This document shows positions 7,769-15,699 of a stretch of DNA of 64,000 nucleotides, one piece after another. Position numbers and translations under genes: made by a program. The DNA is taken from contig NZ_SMMH01000013.1 in NCBI RefSeq assembly GCF_004634215.1, positions 1 through 64,000 on the forward strand. Reading direction: 5' to 3'. Position 1 is the stretch's first letter, and every line of letters starts with the position of its first letter. Under the pieces are notes generated by a model. The model was not told the origin of the DNA. It did not search any database and worked only from the letters and a program-made list of their open reading frames with translations. Source of the stretch: Deinococcus fonticola (lineage in GTDB: Bacteria; Deinococcota; Deinococci; Deinococcales; Deinococcaceae).

Positions 7769-9249
7769 TTCAGAATCCACTCTCTGATCTGCGTTTCCGT
7801 GAGGTTGCTACCGCACAGGATGGTGGCGACCTTTTTCCCATTGAACTGCGGCGGGTGTGCCAGGAGAGCGGCGACCCCCGCCGCGCCGGAGGGTTCCACC
7901 AGCAATCCTGCATGCCGGTACAGGAGTTTCATGGCCTGGATGAGGTGCGCGTCGTCCACCAGCAGCACGCTGTCCACGCTGCCCTGCATGTCGGCCACCG
8001 CTTCGGGAATGGGGACGCGCACGGCGATCCCGTCGGCAATAGTGTTCACGCTCTGTGGCTGCACCAGTTGCCCGGTCTGCCAGCTTTCGCGCATGGCGCT
8101 GGCCCCGCTGGCGCTCACGCCCACGACGCGGGTGGCGGGCGAGGCGGCCTTGAACCAGCGCCCCACGCCGTTCAGCAGGGCACCGTTCCCGAGCGGGATG
8201 GTGATGGCGTCGTAAAGTCCAGCGTGCTGAAGGAGTTCCATACCTATGGTGCCGTGGCCTTCCGAGACCGCTTCCTGCCGGCCGTCCTCAATCATGAGGG
8301 CGCCAGTCTCGTGTGCAAAGGCTTGGGCGGCTTCTTTCGCGGCGTCGAAGTCATCGCCTGCCTGACGGACTTCCGCGCCCAGGAGGCGCATTCGCTCGAC
8401 TTTCAGGGGGTTGGCGTTCACACTGGCAAAAATCACGATGTCGCGCCCGGCCGCGCGGCAGGCGTAGGCCATCGCCTGACCGAAATTGCCCGCGCTGCCG
8501 CACACCACCAGGCGGTGATCTCCCTGCGCCGTCAATTGCCGGATCAGGTAACTCGCGCCGCGTCCCTTGAAACTGCGAATGGGGTTGGTGAACTCCAGTT
8601 TCAAGGTGAGTTCACAGCCCAGCGCGGCGCTCAGCGGCTCGCAATTGAACTGCGGTGAATTCAGGAACACCGGGTCGATCACGCCCGCGCTCTGGCGGAT
8701 GTTCTCCAGTGAAAGGCGGTGCCTGGGTCTTCCCTCCCCCACCAGTTCCGCGTGCCGCGCCATGGGTTGCAAGGCGTCTGGCCCATGTGCCCGATCCGTC
8801 ATCAGAATGCCGTCCAGATGGTCGATCTCGTGTTGCAGCAGTTCCGAGAGATCCGGGGGAAGGTTGAGCCACTCGCGCCTCCGCCCCTGCTCGTCCTGAT
8901 ACGTGAGGCTGATGCTGGTGTGCCGCTGCACCCTTACCACCACGTTGGGAATGCTGAGGCAATCGTCCCACACCTCGAACAGTTCGTCGCTGCGCCAGGT
9001 GATGGACGGGTTGATGAGGGTCACCGGCCCCGCACCCAGATTCAGAGCGATCAGGCGTTTCAAGATGCCGATTTGAGGCGCGGCAATGGCCCGCCCGAAC
9101 CCCATTCGCGCCCGGAAATCATTCAGCGCCGCGTGCAGTGCGGCCACCTCCACCGCCAGTTCTGGTTCGTTGAAACTGACCGACAGGGCCTTCTCCCGCA
9201 AGACCGGGTGAGGGACGGTCAGGATGGGCCGCAGGTCAGGCGAGGTCAT
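7765..9249 (-). CDS. Peptide deformylase / threonine dehydratase-like fusion protein
   Basis: One uninterrupted 494-residue frame joins two enzymes. Residues 1 to about 165 are a peptide deformylase: [12 protein letters not shown] (about 50-61), DDCLSIP with the metal-binding Cys (97), and [11 protein letters not shown] with HExxH (140-144). Residues about 178-494 are a fold-type II PLP enzyme like serine/threonine dehydratase: [10 protein letters not shown] with the PLP lysine (about 228), [34 protein letters not shown] and LCGSNLT. No ACT domain follows. The start at 9249 is seven bases after TAGAAT; the ATG at 9258 overlaps that hexamer. Catalytic residues of both halves look present. Whether both are active is not known. 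Confidence 0.87.
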   Translation of the reverse strand: MTSPDLRPILTVPHPVLREKALSVSFNEPELAVEVAALHAALNDFRARMGFGRAIAAPQIGILKRLIALNLGAGPVTLINPSITWRSDELFEVWDDCLSIPNVVVRVQRHTSISLTYQDEQGRRREWLNLPPDLSELLQHEIDHLDGILMTDRAHGPDALQPMARHAELVGEGRPRHRLSLENIRQSAGVIDPVFLNSPQFNCEPLSAALGCELTLKLEFTNPIRSFKGRGASYLIRQLTAQGDHRLVVCGSAGNFGQAMAYACRAAGRDIVIFASVNANPLKVERMRLLGAEVRQAGDDFDAAKEAAQAFAHETGALMIEDGRQEAVSEGHGTIGMELLQHAGLYDAITIPLGNGALLNGVGRWFKAASPATRVVGVSASGASAMRESWQTGQLVQPQSVNTIADGIAVRVPIPEAVADMQGSVDSVLLVDDAHLIQAMKLLYRHAGLLVEPSGAAGVAALLAHPPQFNGKKVATILCGSNLTETQIREWILN

Positions 9250-9256
9250 GCCCGGC

Positions 9257-9305
9257 ATTCTAGGAGGGCTGAAAAGCAGTCCCGGCGCCTGAGCCGTTTT
9301 ATTCT
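9257..9305. promoter_or_regulatory. Back-to-back leaderless promoters
   Basis: The 62-base gap between divergent genes carries TAGAAT on the minus strand (9257-9262), seven bases before the ATG at 9249, and TATTCT on the plus strand (9300-9305), six bases before the GTG at 9312. Both mRNAs would begin at or next to the start codon. Confidence 0.55.
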
Positions 9306-9311
9306 GTCGCC

Positions 9312-10376
9312 GTGACGAAAACTGATTTGCGGTTGGATGTGTTGATGCAACTGTCGGATTTGCCGGGCGTGCCGGGCAACGAGGACGCTGTGCGCAAGTT
9401 CGTGCTGCGGGAACTGGAGGGCCTGGCCGACGCCGTGCAGGTGGACGCCATGGGGAACGTGATCGCCTACCGCAAGGCGACCGCCAAGGCGAAAAAAGGT
9501 CAGAAAAAAGAGCGCGTGATGATCTCGGCGCACATGGACGAGATCGGGTTCCTGGTGCGCCACGTGGACGAGAAAGGCTACCTGCGGGTGCAGCAACTGG
9601 GCGGGTTCGACACCCGCAACCTGTTTGCCCGGAACGTGACCGTGCATACGCGCAGCGGCCAGCTACCGGGGATCATGCAGCCGGGCGGCAAACCCGTACA
9701 CATCGCCGGCCCCGAAGAGCGCAAGAAAATCCCGGAAGTCAGCGAATTCTTCATTGACCTGGGCCTGGACGGCGACGAGGCCAGGCGTCGGGTGCGCGTG
9801 GGTGACATGGTGACGCTGGATCAGACCGCCCGTCAGGTGGGCAATCTGGTGTGCGGCAAGGCCATGGACGACCGGGCGTGCGTGTTCATGGCGCTGGAAA
9901 CCCTGCGTCTGCTGAAGAAGACCTCTTTGAAGCACGACCTGTACGTGGTCTTCAGCGTGCAGGAAGAAGTGGGCCTGCGCGGCGCGATCACGGCGGCTTA
10001 TGGCGTGGAACCCACGATTGGCATCGGGCTGGACGTGACGTTGGCGGTCGACCTGCCGGCCCTGGGCGGCGGCCCGCACGAAGCGGTGACGCGCCTGGGC
10101 GACGGCATTGGCATTAAAGTCTTCGACAGCAGCATGATCAGTACCCGCTGGCTGGTCGACGACTTCTATGACCTGGCCGAGAAGAACGGCATCAAGGCCC
10201 AGCTGGAAGTGCTGCCGCTGGGCGGCACGGACGGCGGGGCCATTCAACGCAGCCGCGCCGGCGTGCCGACCCTGACCCTCAGTATCCCCACCCGGTACAT
10301 TCACACCATCGTGGAAAGCGTGAACGCCGACGACGTGAAGGCTGGCGTCGACCTGCTGGTGGCGTACCTGGCGTGA
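9312..10376 (+). CDS. M42-family aminopeptidase
   Basis: A 354-residue metallo-aminopeptidase of the M42 (glutamyl aminopeptidase/deblocking aminopeptidase) family. The dinuclear metal site is visible: SAHMDEIG (His, Asp), GKAMDDRA (bridging Asp), VQEEVGLRG (catalytic Glu and metal Glu), GLDVTLAVD (Asp) and PTRYIHT (His). Such enzymes form tetrahedral dodecamers that trim short peptides in the cytoplasm. No signal peptide. The GTG start at 9312 follows TATTCT by six bases. Divergent from the deformylase fusion gene. Residues 57-64 are a Lys-rich insertion (KAKKGQKK). Confidence 0.93.
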   Translation: MTKTDLRLDVLMQLSDLPGVPGNEDAVRKFVLRELEGLADAVQVDAMGNVIAYRKATAKAKKGQKKERVMISAHMDEIGFLVRHVDEKGYLRVQQLGGFDTRNLFARNVTVHTRSGQLPGIMQPGGKPVHIAGPEERKKIPEVSEFFIDLGLDGDEARRRVRVGDMVTLDQTARQVGNLVCGKAMDDRACVFMALETLRLLKKTSLKHDLYVVFSVQEEVGLRGAITAAYGVEPTIGIGLDVTLAVDLPALGGGPHEAVTRLGDGIGIKVFDSSMISTRWLVDDFYDLAEKNGIKAQLEVLPLGGTDGGAIQRSRAGVPTLTLSIPTRYIHTIVESVNADDVKAGVDLLVAYLA

Positions 10377-10469
10377 AAGAGCTTATCCCCTCTCTCACCC
10401 GCTTAAGTTAAGGTTCCATAGAGGCCCCCCGCGCCACTTCTACGGTCGGGGGGCGTAGTAGTGTCCGGT

Positions 10470-11030
10470 ATGGACTTGTTTTCCGGGATTCTCTCGTCGC
10501 TGGGGTTGTCAGGGGCGGCGGGCCTGAACGCTTACATTCCGCTGCTGATGGTGGGCGCGCTGAATCACTTTGGGGTGATGCACCTGGCCGAACCGTACAG
10601 CCTGCTCTCGGAGCCTTGGGTGATGCTGGTGGTGGGCCTGCTGGGCGTGCTGGATTTCATCGGGGACAAGATTCCGGGGGTAGATCACGCGCTGCACGTG
10701 GTGGGCGGGCTGGTAAATACGGCGGCGGGTGCCATTCTGTTCGCCTCGCAAACGGGCGTGGCGGAGATTCCCCCGGCGCTGAGCCTGGTGCTGGGGCTGG
10801 TGGTGGCGGGCGGGGTGCATGCCACGCGCACGGCGGTGCGTCCGGTCGCCACGGCGACCACGGCAGGCCTCGGAAACCCGGTGCTAAGTGCCGCCGAGGA
10901 TGTGGGCAGCCTGACCCTCAGCATTCTGGCGATCTTCATTCCGATCCTGGCAGTGGTGTTCCTGGTGCTGTTCGTGGTGGCGGCCTACCGCCTGTACGTC
11001 CGGTTCAGAGGACGTCGCCCCACCCTTTGA
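10470..11030 (+). CDS. DUF4126-domain integral membrane protein
   Basis: 186 residues with four to five hydrophobic segments. The N-terminal part, GLSGAAGLNAYIPLLMVG followed later by DKIPGVDHALHVV, is characteristic of DUF4126, a family of bacterial membrane proteins without assigned function. The ATG at 10470 lies five bases after TAGTGT (10459-10464); a GTG at 10461 is in frame but overlaps that hexamer. A strong terminator hairpin follows at 11043-11070, shared with the convergent Nudix-like gene. Confidence 0.8.
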   Translation: MDLFSGILSSLGLSGAAGLNAYIPLLMVGALNHFGVMHLAEPYSLLSEPWVMLVVGLLGVLDFIGDKIPGVDHALHVVGGLVNTAAGAILFASQTGVAEIPPALSLVLGLVVAGGVHATRTAVRPVATATTAGLGNPVLSAAEDVGSLTLSILAIFIPILAVVFLVLFVVAAYRLYVRFRGRRPTL

Positions 11031-11042
11031 TACCGCAAAGAA

Positions 11043-11075
11043 AAGCCCCGCTGCGAACACGGCGGGGCTTCTTGT
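11043..11075. terminator. Bidirectional terminator
   Basis: A nine-base stem, AAGCCCCGC (11043-11051) and GCGGGGCTT (11062-11070), lies between convergent genes. The T-rich tail is better on the minus strand (TTTTCTTT) than on the plus strand (CTTGTT). It can end transcription of the DUF4126 gene and of the gene at 11085-11594. Confidence 0.8.
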
Positions 11076-11084
11076 TGAGTGTGC

Positions 11085-11594
11085 TCAGGTCTGGCGGCGA
11101 CGGAAAAGACCCAGGCCGCTTCCCTCCGTTGCAGGCGTGACGCTGGGGGACGTCACCTGCTCCAGTTCGTGCAGGGCGCTGCGCAGCCACTCGGGAACGT
11201 TGTCCACCAGCTGGGCCTGCGGTACCCACAGCGCACTTTTGAACATGTCTGGCTGCGGGTTCAGGATGCCGGAGCAGTATTCCGTGCCGAAGATCAGGTT
11301 CATGCGCAGGGTGGGGTGCTCGGGACGGCCACTGCGGCTGATGTGGCTGCCCACCAGCCGGAAATCCGACACGGCGATGCCCACCTGGGACAGCAGGTGG
11401 CGGCGCAGGCCCGTTTCCACCACACCCAGGCCGGGTTCGGTATCCAGCATGATGTGGCCCGGCAGGCTTTGCGGGCCGCCCGGCAACAGAAGGTGATGGG
11501 GCCGAACTAGCAGCACATTGCCCTGCTGGCGCACCAGTGCAAAGACAGCCAGACGATAGGTGGGTTTAGGCGGCAGGCTGGGCGGGATGGTCAT
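11085..11594 (-). CDS. Nudix-fold protein with degenerate catalytic box
   Basis: 169 residues. The first two-thirds resemble a Nudix hydrolase: YRLAVFALVRQQGNVLLVRP, then LPGG and a helix ending in RRHLLSQVGI where the Nudix box REUxEExGU should be. The conserved glutamates are replaced (H for the first, S-Q for the EE pair), so hydrolase activity is doubtful and a binding or regulatory role is possible. The rest of the fold looks intact, including MNLIFGTEY and a WVPQAQL strand. AGAGGA before the ATG at 11594 is a clear ribosome-binding site. It is followed by the shared terminator at 11043. Confidence 0.75.
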   Translation of the reverse strand: MTIPPSLPPKPTYRLAVFALVRQQGNVLLVRPHHLLLPGGPQSLPGHIMLDTEPGLGVVETGLRRHLLSQVGIAVSDFRLVGSHISRSGRPEHPTLRMNLIFGTEYCSGILNPQPDMFKSALWVPQAQLVDNVPEWLRSALHELEQVTSPSVTPATEGSGLGLFRRRQT

Positions 11595-11653
11595 AATTGT
11601 CCTCTGAGGCGGCGTTTTTCTGAGGGACTGAACTCAAGTCTAAAGATTAACCG

Positions 11654-12343
11654 TCACAATCTTCTTTCACTGTGTGCGTTCACCCGGTTCAGCGGCGCCG
11701 TGAGGACGTGGGCACGCAGCGCCGTGACGAGCTCGTAAAAGGCCGCGTCGTGCGCCGGATTTGTCCAGGCGGGCGACTGAACCAGCAGCAGCCCGGCCAC
11801 CTCCTGTGGGTGCGGCCAGCTGGGGGGGCGGGCCAGGGTCACGCGCCCGAGAACATCTGCCGGCAGCAGCCCCTCAAGTTCGGTGCGCGTGCGGGCCAGG
11901 TCATAGCCTTCCGCGACGGGAAGGTGGGCGTGCCAATCGGGGTAGTGGCAGGCGTAGTTGCTGATTTTCCCGGCTTGCAGGGCCAGGCCGGCCCAGTTGC
12001 CGGGCCTGACGCGGGCGGGGTCGCCGCTGAGACTGCCCAGGTCGTGGTGCGAATCGACGTTCAGCACCGGCTGAGGGGGAAAAAAGTCCAGCCAGGCCCA
12101 GGCGTCGGCGTGACTGAGGGCCACCCAGGCGGGTACTCCAGCGTACTGCCTCAACGCCTGCCAGCCGGAATAAAGCGGAAAGTCGTGCGCCAGAGCGTCC
12201 CAGGAATCACCCTGGCGCTGACGCACGCGCCCACGCCAGGCCTCCAGGCGGTCATGGTCGCGGTCACGGGTGCCCCAGATGGGGGCGTCGAACACCAGTT
12301 CGCGCGTGCCGCTGAAGGCGTCCCAGTCCACGCTCAGCAGCAC
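11654..12343 (-). CDS. Conserved protein with arginase-like DSHHD motif
   Basis: 229 residues, no signal peptide. The segment VLNVDSHHDLGSL near residues 94-106 resembles the metal-binding aspartate/histidine strand of the arginase/deacetylase fold, and the VDSHHDL wording recalls UPF0489 proteins; a second Asp/His cluster follows at NYACHYPDWHAHL. This is a tentative fold assignment and no reaction can be named. The start is a GTG at 12343 with CGGAGG six bases upstream. It is divergent from the PIG-L deacetylase gene, whose start is 38 bases away. Confidence 0.6.
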   Translation of the reverse strand: MLLSVDWDAFSGTRELVFDAPIWGTRDRDHDRLEAWRGRVRQRQGDSWDALAHDFPLYSGWQALRQYAGVPAWVALSHADAWAWLDFFPPQPVLNVDSHHDLGSLSGDPARVRPGNWAGLALQAGKISNYACHYPDWHAHLPVAEGYDLARTRTELEGLLPADVLGRVTLARPPSWPHPQEVAGLLLVQSPAWTNPAHDAAFYELVTALRAHVLTAPLNRVNAHSERRL

Positions 12344-12381
12344 GCGGCCTCCGTTTCACGCGGCGCGTTATGCTGGGCGGG

Positions 12382-13023
12382 ATGAAACTGCTGCTGATCG
12401 TTCCGCATCCTGATGATGAAGTGTACGGTGCGTCAGGCACCCTGATGACGTACCTGCGGGACGGACAGGCGTGCGGCCTGGTCACCCTGACGCGCGGCGA
12501 GGCGGGCCGCACGCTGGGGCTGTGCGACGGCCCCGAGGAACTGGCCCGCATGCGCGAGGTGGAGTTGCAGGCGTGCCTGGAGGTCATCGGTCTGCCGGTT
12601 CACGAGCAGCACGCTTTTCCGGACAAGTATCTGAAAGACCAGCCGCGAGAACCCCTGATGGCCGTGGCGCGTGAGGCGATGCAGCGCCACCAGCCGGAGA
12701 TCGTGCTGACTTTCCCGCCGAATGGCAGCAACGGCCACCCGGATCACGTGACCACCCACCAGATCGTGAAGGCCGCGTGGGACAGCTTGCCAGCAGGTCA
12801 GCGGCCCCGCCTGTGGTATTACGCCAGCGACACGCCCCCCGAAAACGAGGCGCTGCTCTCGCAGTGGCTGCCGCCCAACACGCGGCATGACGTGAGCGCG
12901 TTCGTGACGCGCAAATTGCAGGCCATCGCCTGCCACCGTTCGCAGGCGCTGAGCACCGTGGATTTCATCCGGAAGTTTCCGCACCGAATCACCAGCGAAA
13001 CGTTTTACGAAGTGCAGGGCTGA
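12382..13023 (+). CDS. PIG-L/LmbE-family deacetylase (BshB-like)
   Basis: A 213-residue zinc-dependent N-acetylglucosaminyl deacetylase-type enzyme: PHPDDE at residues 8-13 supplies metal ligands and the catalytic Asp, RGEAG follows the family pattern, and NGHPDH near residue 116 gives the third ligand. Deinococcus makes bacillithiol, and BshB, the GlcNAc-malate deacetylase of that pathway, belongs to this family, so BshB is a reasonable candidate but not proven; other bsh genes are not in the window. The ATG at 12382 is seven bases after TATGCT. An ATG at 12370 overlaps that hexamer. Confidence 0.85.
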   Translation: MKLLLIVPHPDDEVYGASGTLMTYLRDGQACGLVTLTRGEAGRTLGLCDGPEELARMREVELQACLEVIGLPVHEQHAFPDKYLKDQPREPLMAVAREAMQRHQPEIVLTFPPNGSNGHPDHVTTHQIVKAAWDSLPAGQRPRLWYYASDTPPENEALLSQWLPPNTRHDVSAFVTRKLQAIACHRSQALSTVDFIRKFPHRITSETFYEVQG

Positions 13024-13218
13024 CCCGCCTTCCGATGGTGCCGTGACGTTAGCGGCACAACACCGCCATGCAAACCAGTCACCAGCTGAGACGGATTTGA
13101 ACACCTCTACGTGAAGTTCGGGAACCGCAACCGAATTCATCGTGGGCCGTTCAAACCCGTCTTTTTTCACTCCCGCCCGTTCGGAACAACAGAAGACAAT
13201 TGCCTGCTCTTGTTCAAA

Positions 13219-14169
13219 TTACTTCAGGGTTTTGCTGACGAGTGAATTGGTGTAGAAGTCGGTGGCCCTGGCCCCGGCAGGCAGTTTGCCCTGCTTGACC
13301 AGGGCCGCCACTGCTTTGGCCCAGTTGGTGGGGGTGCTGGCCCCCAGACCGTTCTGGGCGGTGTAGGCGCTGGTCATCAGGGGCGTGCTGGCTTTCAGGA
13401 CATCCAGCGTGCCGCCGTTTTTCCCGAAGACCGACTGGGCGGTCTTGAACGCCTGAGCAGGGCTACCGACAGTGAACTTCAGGCCGCGCTGGCTGGCGCG
13501 CACGACCTGCTTCGCCAGGGTGCCGCTGAGGTTTTTCTCCAGCGTGATCAGGCCGACGCCCACCATCGGGTACGCGCCCGACAGGTCGAGCGTATTCACT
13601 TTCGTGCCTGACGCACGGAGTTGCACCACGTCGTTGTTGATGTACCCCACGGCGGCGTCCACTTTTCCGCCGCGCACGGCGTCCAGCTGCGTGTACCCGA
13701 TCGAGGCCAGCTTCACGTCCCGGCCGTCCTGAAGGTTGGCTTCGTCCAGCACCGCCTGAATGGCGTGGTAACTGCTGCCGTAAGGGCCAGGAATGCCTAC
13801 CGTCATGCCCTTCAGGTCAGCGGCACTTTTCAGCGCTTTGGTGCTGAACACCGTCACGGGCGACTTCTGGTACATCGCCATGACGTACTTCACGGGCGCC
13901 CCCTGGTTGCGGGCGAAAATGGCGTCCTCGGGATCGCCGACCACGAAATTCAGTTTGCCCTGCAGCAGCAGAGGCATCAGCTCGTTGATGTAGCCGTGCT
14001 GAAAATTGACGTTCAGGCCCTCGGCCTTGAAGTAGCCCAGTTTGTCGGCCACGTAAAAAGGCGTGAACTGCACGTTCGGGATGTACCCCAGACCGATGTT
14101 GACGGTGCGGGTCTGGGCACTGGCCGCCGTGACGGTCGCCAGCAGAAGGGTCAGCAGAGTGCGTTGCAT
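13219..14169 (-). CDS. ABC transporter solute-binding protein (NMT1/THI5-like)
   Basis: 316 residues with a signal peptide (MQRTLLTLLLATVTAASAQ) and the NMT1/ThiY periplasmic fold: VNIGLGYIPNVQFTPFYVAD, GYFKAEGLNVNFQHG, FVVGDPEDAIFARNQGAPVK. Family members bind thiamine precursors (formylaminopyrimidine), riboflavin, nitrate or sulfonates; the ligand is uncertain. The start at 14169 is six bases after TATACT on the minus strand. An ATG at 14280 in the same frame would add 37 residues upstream of that promoter. No permease or ATPase gene is adjacent, so its transporter is elsewhere. Confidence 0.88.
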   Translation of the reverse strand: MQRTLLTLLLATVTAASAQTRTVNIGLGYIPNVQFTPFYVADKLGYFKAEGLNVNFQHGYINELMPLLLQGKLNFVVGDPEDAIFARNQGAPVKYVMAMYQKSPVTVFSTKALKSAADLKGMTVGIPGPYGSSYHAIQAVLDEANLQDGRDVKLASIGYTQLDAVRGGKVDAAVGYINNDVVQLRASGTKVNTLDLSGAYPMVGVGLITLEKNLSGTLAKQVVRASQRGLKFTVGSPAQAFKTAQSVFGKNGGTLDVLKASTPLMTSAYTAQNGLGASTPTNWAKAVAALVKQGKLPAGARATDFYTNSLVSKTLK

Positions 14170-14286
14170 GGCGCGAGTATAGGCACACCACCTGAACGGA
14201 AATTGACGGCCCCTTACGCTGCTCTGAATAACCGGACGCCCAGCCGCCGGGGCTTTTGCCAGGCCGGTCTGTGGCACCATCGACAG

Positions 14287-14487
14287 ATGGATCTGGACTC
14301 ATGGCAACCAAGGGATATTGCCCGGCGACTGGCCACGGTGGTCGCCAGCCTGATCGGCGTCACGGCCTTCCTGGCGCTTTGGCTGGGCCTTCCCACCCAT
14401 TTTCTTCTGGCCATGCTCGGAGGAGGAGGCCTCGGGTTCCTCAGTTTCCTGCTGGTTCACCCGCTGCTCCGTGCCTTCTACCGGTAA
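14287..14487 (+). CDS. Small two-span membrane protein
   Basis: 66 residues: a short charged start (MDLDSWQPRDIARR), a hydrophobic segment at about residues 16-34, a loop, and a second one (LLAMLGGGGLGFLSFLLV) followed by RAFYR. The pattern is that of a small inner-membrane protein and the composition is unlike a shadow frame. No clear ribosome-binding site or -10 hexamer is seen. Function unknown. It sits between the solute-binding protein gene (divergent) and the Arg-Gly-rich protein gene. Confidence 0.5.
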   Translation: MDLDSWQPRDIARRLATVVASLIGVTAFLALWLGLPTHFLLAMLGGGGLGFLSFLLVHPLLRAFYR

Positions 14488-14543
14488 CCCCCGCCTGGTT
14501 CACCCTTCACGGGGCATGTCGTTTCCTGCGGCCCGGCATGAGG

Positions 14544-14606
14544 TAGAGTGCAGGTTACGGCTTGCGCACCGCCTGAAAGGCAGGCCCGCGTGGCAAGCAT
14601 AAGGAG
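14544..14606 (+). promoter_or_regulatory. -10 element and structured 5' leader of the Arg-Gly-rich protein gene
   Basis: TAGAGT (14544-14549) is a likely -10, giving a leader of about 60 nt. Inside the leader are two nested inverted repeats: CTTGC (14561-14565) with GCAAG (14593-14597), and GCCTG (14571-14575) with CAGGC (14581-14585). The fold ends four bases before the ribosome-binding site AAGGAG (14601-14606). Such an arrangement could control translation by melting or protein binding, which is inference. Confidence 0.45.
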
Positions 14607-14616
14607 TGGAGTACAG

Positions 14617-15378
14617 ATGACCAACGATGAACAGCAGCACGAGAACGTGCAGACGCCCGAAGAATTGCGCGACGTCCTGCACCAGCTTCAGGGTGAGCCC
14701 GACGAGGATGAGGTCTTGGATGCCCAGGAAGCCGCTGCGCAGGGCACCGAGCACGACGACGACGACCAGGAAGGCGAAGAAGACGAGTACATCGACGCCG
14801 ACGACCTGCTGGAACTGCTGGGTGAACTGAAGGAAATGATGGAAGCGCAGGCCAAGGAAATTCGCGGTTTGCGCCGTGAAATGCGCGAAATGCGCGAGGC
14901 CGGCGGCGCAGGCGCGGCGGCGAGCGGGAGCAGCTTCCGCGGCGGTGACCGCAATGAGCGCAGCTTCGGTGGTGACCGCCAGGGCGGCTTCCGCCCGCGC
15001 GAAGACCGTGGGGGGTATCCGGGCGGCGACCGTGGCGGCTTCCGTCCCCGTGACGACCGCGGTGGTGACCGTGGCGGTTTCCGTCCGCGCGAAGACCGTG
15101 GCGGATACCAGGGTGGCGACCGCGGCAGCTTCCGTCCCCGTGACGACCGCGGTGGTGACCGTGGCGGCTTCCGTGGTGGCGACCGCAGCTTCGGTAGTGA
15201 CCGCCAGGGCCAGGGCGGCGGCTTCCGTCCCCGTGAAGATCGCGGCGGCGACCGCAACGACCGCAACTTCGGTGACCGTGAATTCCGCCCGCGCGACAAC
15301 GACGCTGGCAACGAGGGCGGCTTCCGTCCCCGCGCCCGCGCCGATCGTGGCTGGGGCAACCGCCGCAACGACGAGTAA
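14617..15378 (+). CDS. Acidic/coiled-coil protein with Arg-Gly-rich repeat tail
   Basis: 253 residues in three parts. Residues 1-60 are acidic and Gln-rich ([12 protein letters not shown]). Residues about 62-95 form a charged helix suited to a coiled coil ([20 protein letters not shown]). From about residue 105 to the end the chain is a low-complexity repeat of Gly, Arg, Asp and Phe, with FRPR seven times and RGG or RGGD/RGGY many times. This resembles eukaryotic RGG boxes and glycine-rich bacterial RNA-binding proteins, but no folded RNA-binding domain is present. A nucleic-acid-binding or condensate-forming role is inference. Start supported by AAGGAG ten bases upstream. A terminator follows at 15533. 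Confidence 0.85.
   Translation: MTNDEQQHENVQTPEELRDVLHQLQGEPDEDEVLDAQEAAAQGTEHDDDDQEGEEDEYIDADDLLELLGELKEMMEAQAKEIRGLRREMREMREAGGAGAAASGSSFRGGDRNERSFGGDRQGGFRPREDRGGYPGGDRGGFRPRDDRGGDRGGFRPREDRGGYQGGDRGSFRPRDDRGGDRGGFRGGDRSFGSDRQGQGGGFRPREDRGGDRNDRNFGDREFRPRDNDAGNEGGFRPRARADRGWGNRRNDE
14992..15345 (+). repeat. In-gene tandem repeats encoding FRPR / RGG units
   Basis: Degenerate tandem DNA repeats built around GGCTTCCGTCCCCGTGA (Gly-Phe-Arg-Pro-Arg) and GACCGTGGCGG. Two longer units of about 90 bases (roughly 15043-15130 and 15133-15190 onward) share long identical stretches such as CCGTGACGACCGCGGTGGTG. Repeats of this identity invite slippage and length variation between strains. Confidence 0.7.
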
Positions 15379-15699
15379 AACAGCTCTGGCCTGATTCCGA
15401 CCCTTGATGGCAAACCACCATCATGGGTTTCTGTTGCTGCAAAGCACACCGTTTCTGGCTGACCTGCCTGCCGGTCAACTCCGGCACATCGCTGGCGCCA
15501 ACCCAGAGCCGTGTCACTTCAGACCCCTTCTCAGCCTTCCTCGTCCTGGTGGAGCGGAAGGCTTTCTTATTGTCCAGAACAGCGAAACCGGCATCACCGG
15601 AGCTGGGCTGCCAGGCGGGCACCAACAGCTTCCCAGCTCAGGCGCGCTTGGCCTCTTTTACACCGCGCCCTTTCGATCTGGCCTGCCTTAAACTGGATC
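15379..15699. other. Intergenic region before adenine deaminase
   Basis: 321 bases. It contains the terminator at 15533-15571 and, at the right edge, TAAACT five bases before the ATG at 15700. An open frame from 15511 continues in frame into the deaminase gene, but its residues look non-coding and it starts inside the terminator, so it is not used. Nothing else recognised. Confidence 0.4.
15533..15571 (+). terminator. Terminator downstream of the Arg-Gly-rich protein gene
   Basis: AGCCTTCC (15533-15540) pairs with GGAAGGCT (15556-15563) around a 15-base loop and is followed by TTCTTATT. It lies 155 bases after the stop codon. Confidence 0.6.

Noticed and set aside
10400..10456. GC-rich inverted repeat (GCCCCCC/GGGGGGC) before the DUF4126 gene as a terminator
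   Set aside because: No T-tract follows on either strand, and the arms are plain G/C runs that can pair by chance in this genome.
14992..15345. CRISPR-like array because of regular repeats
   Set aside because: The repeats are in frame within one gene, code for FRPR/RGG units, are degenerate and have no unique spacers.
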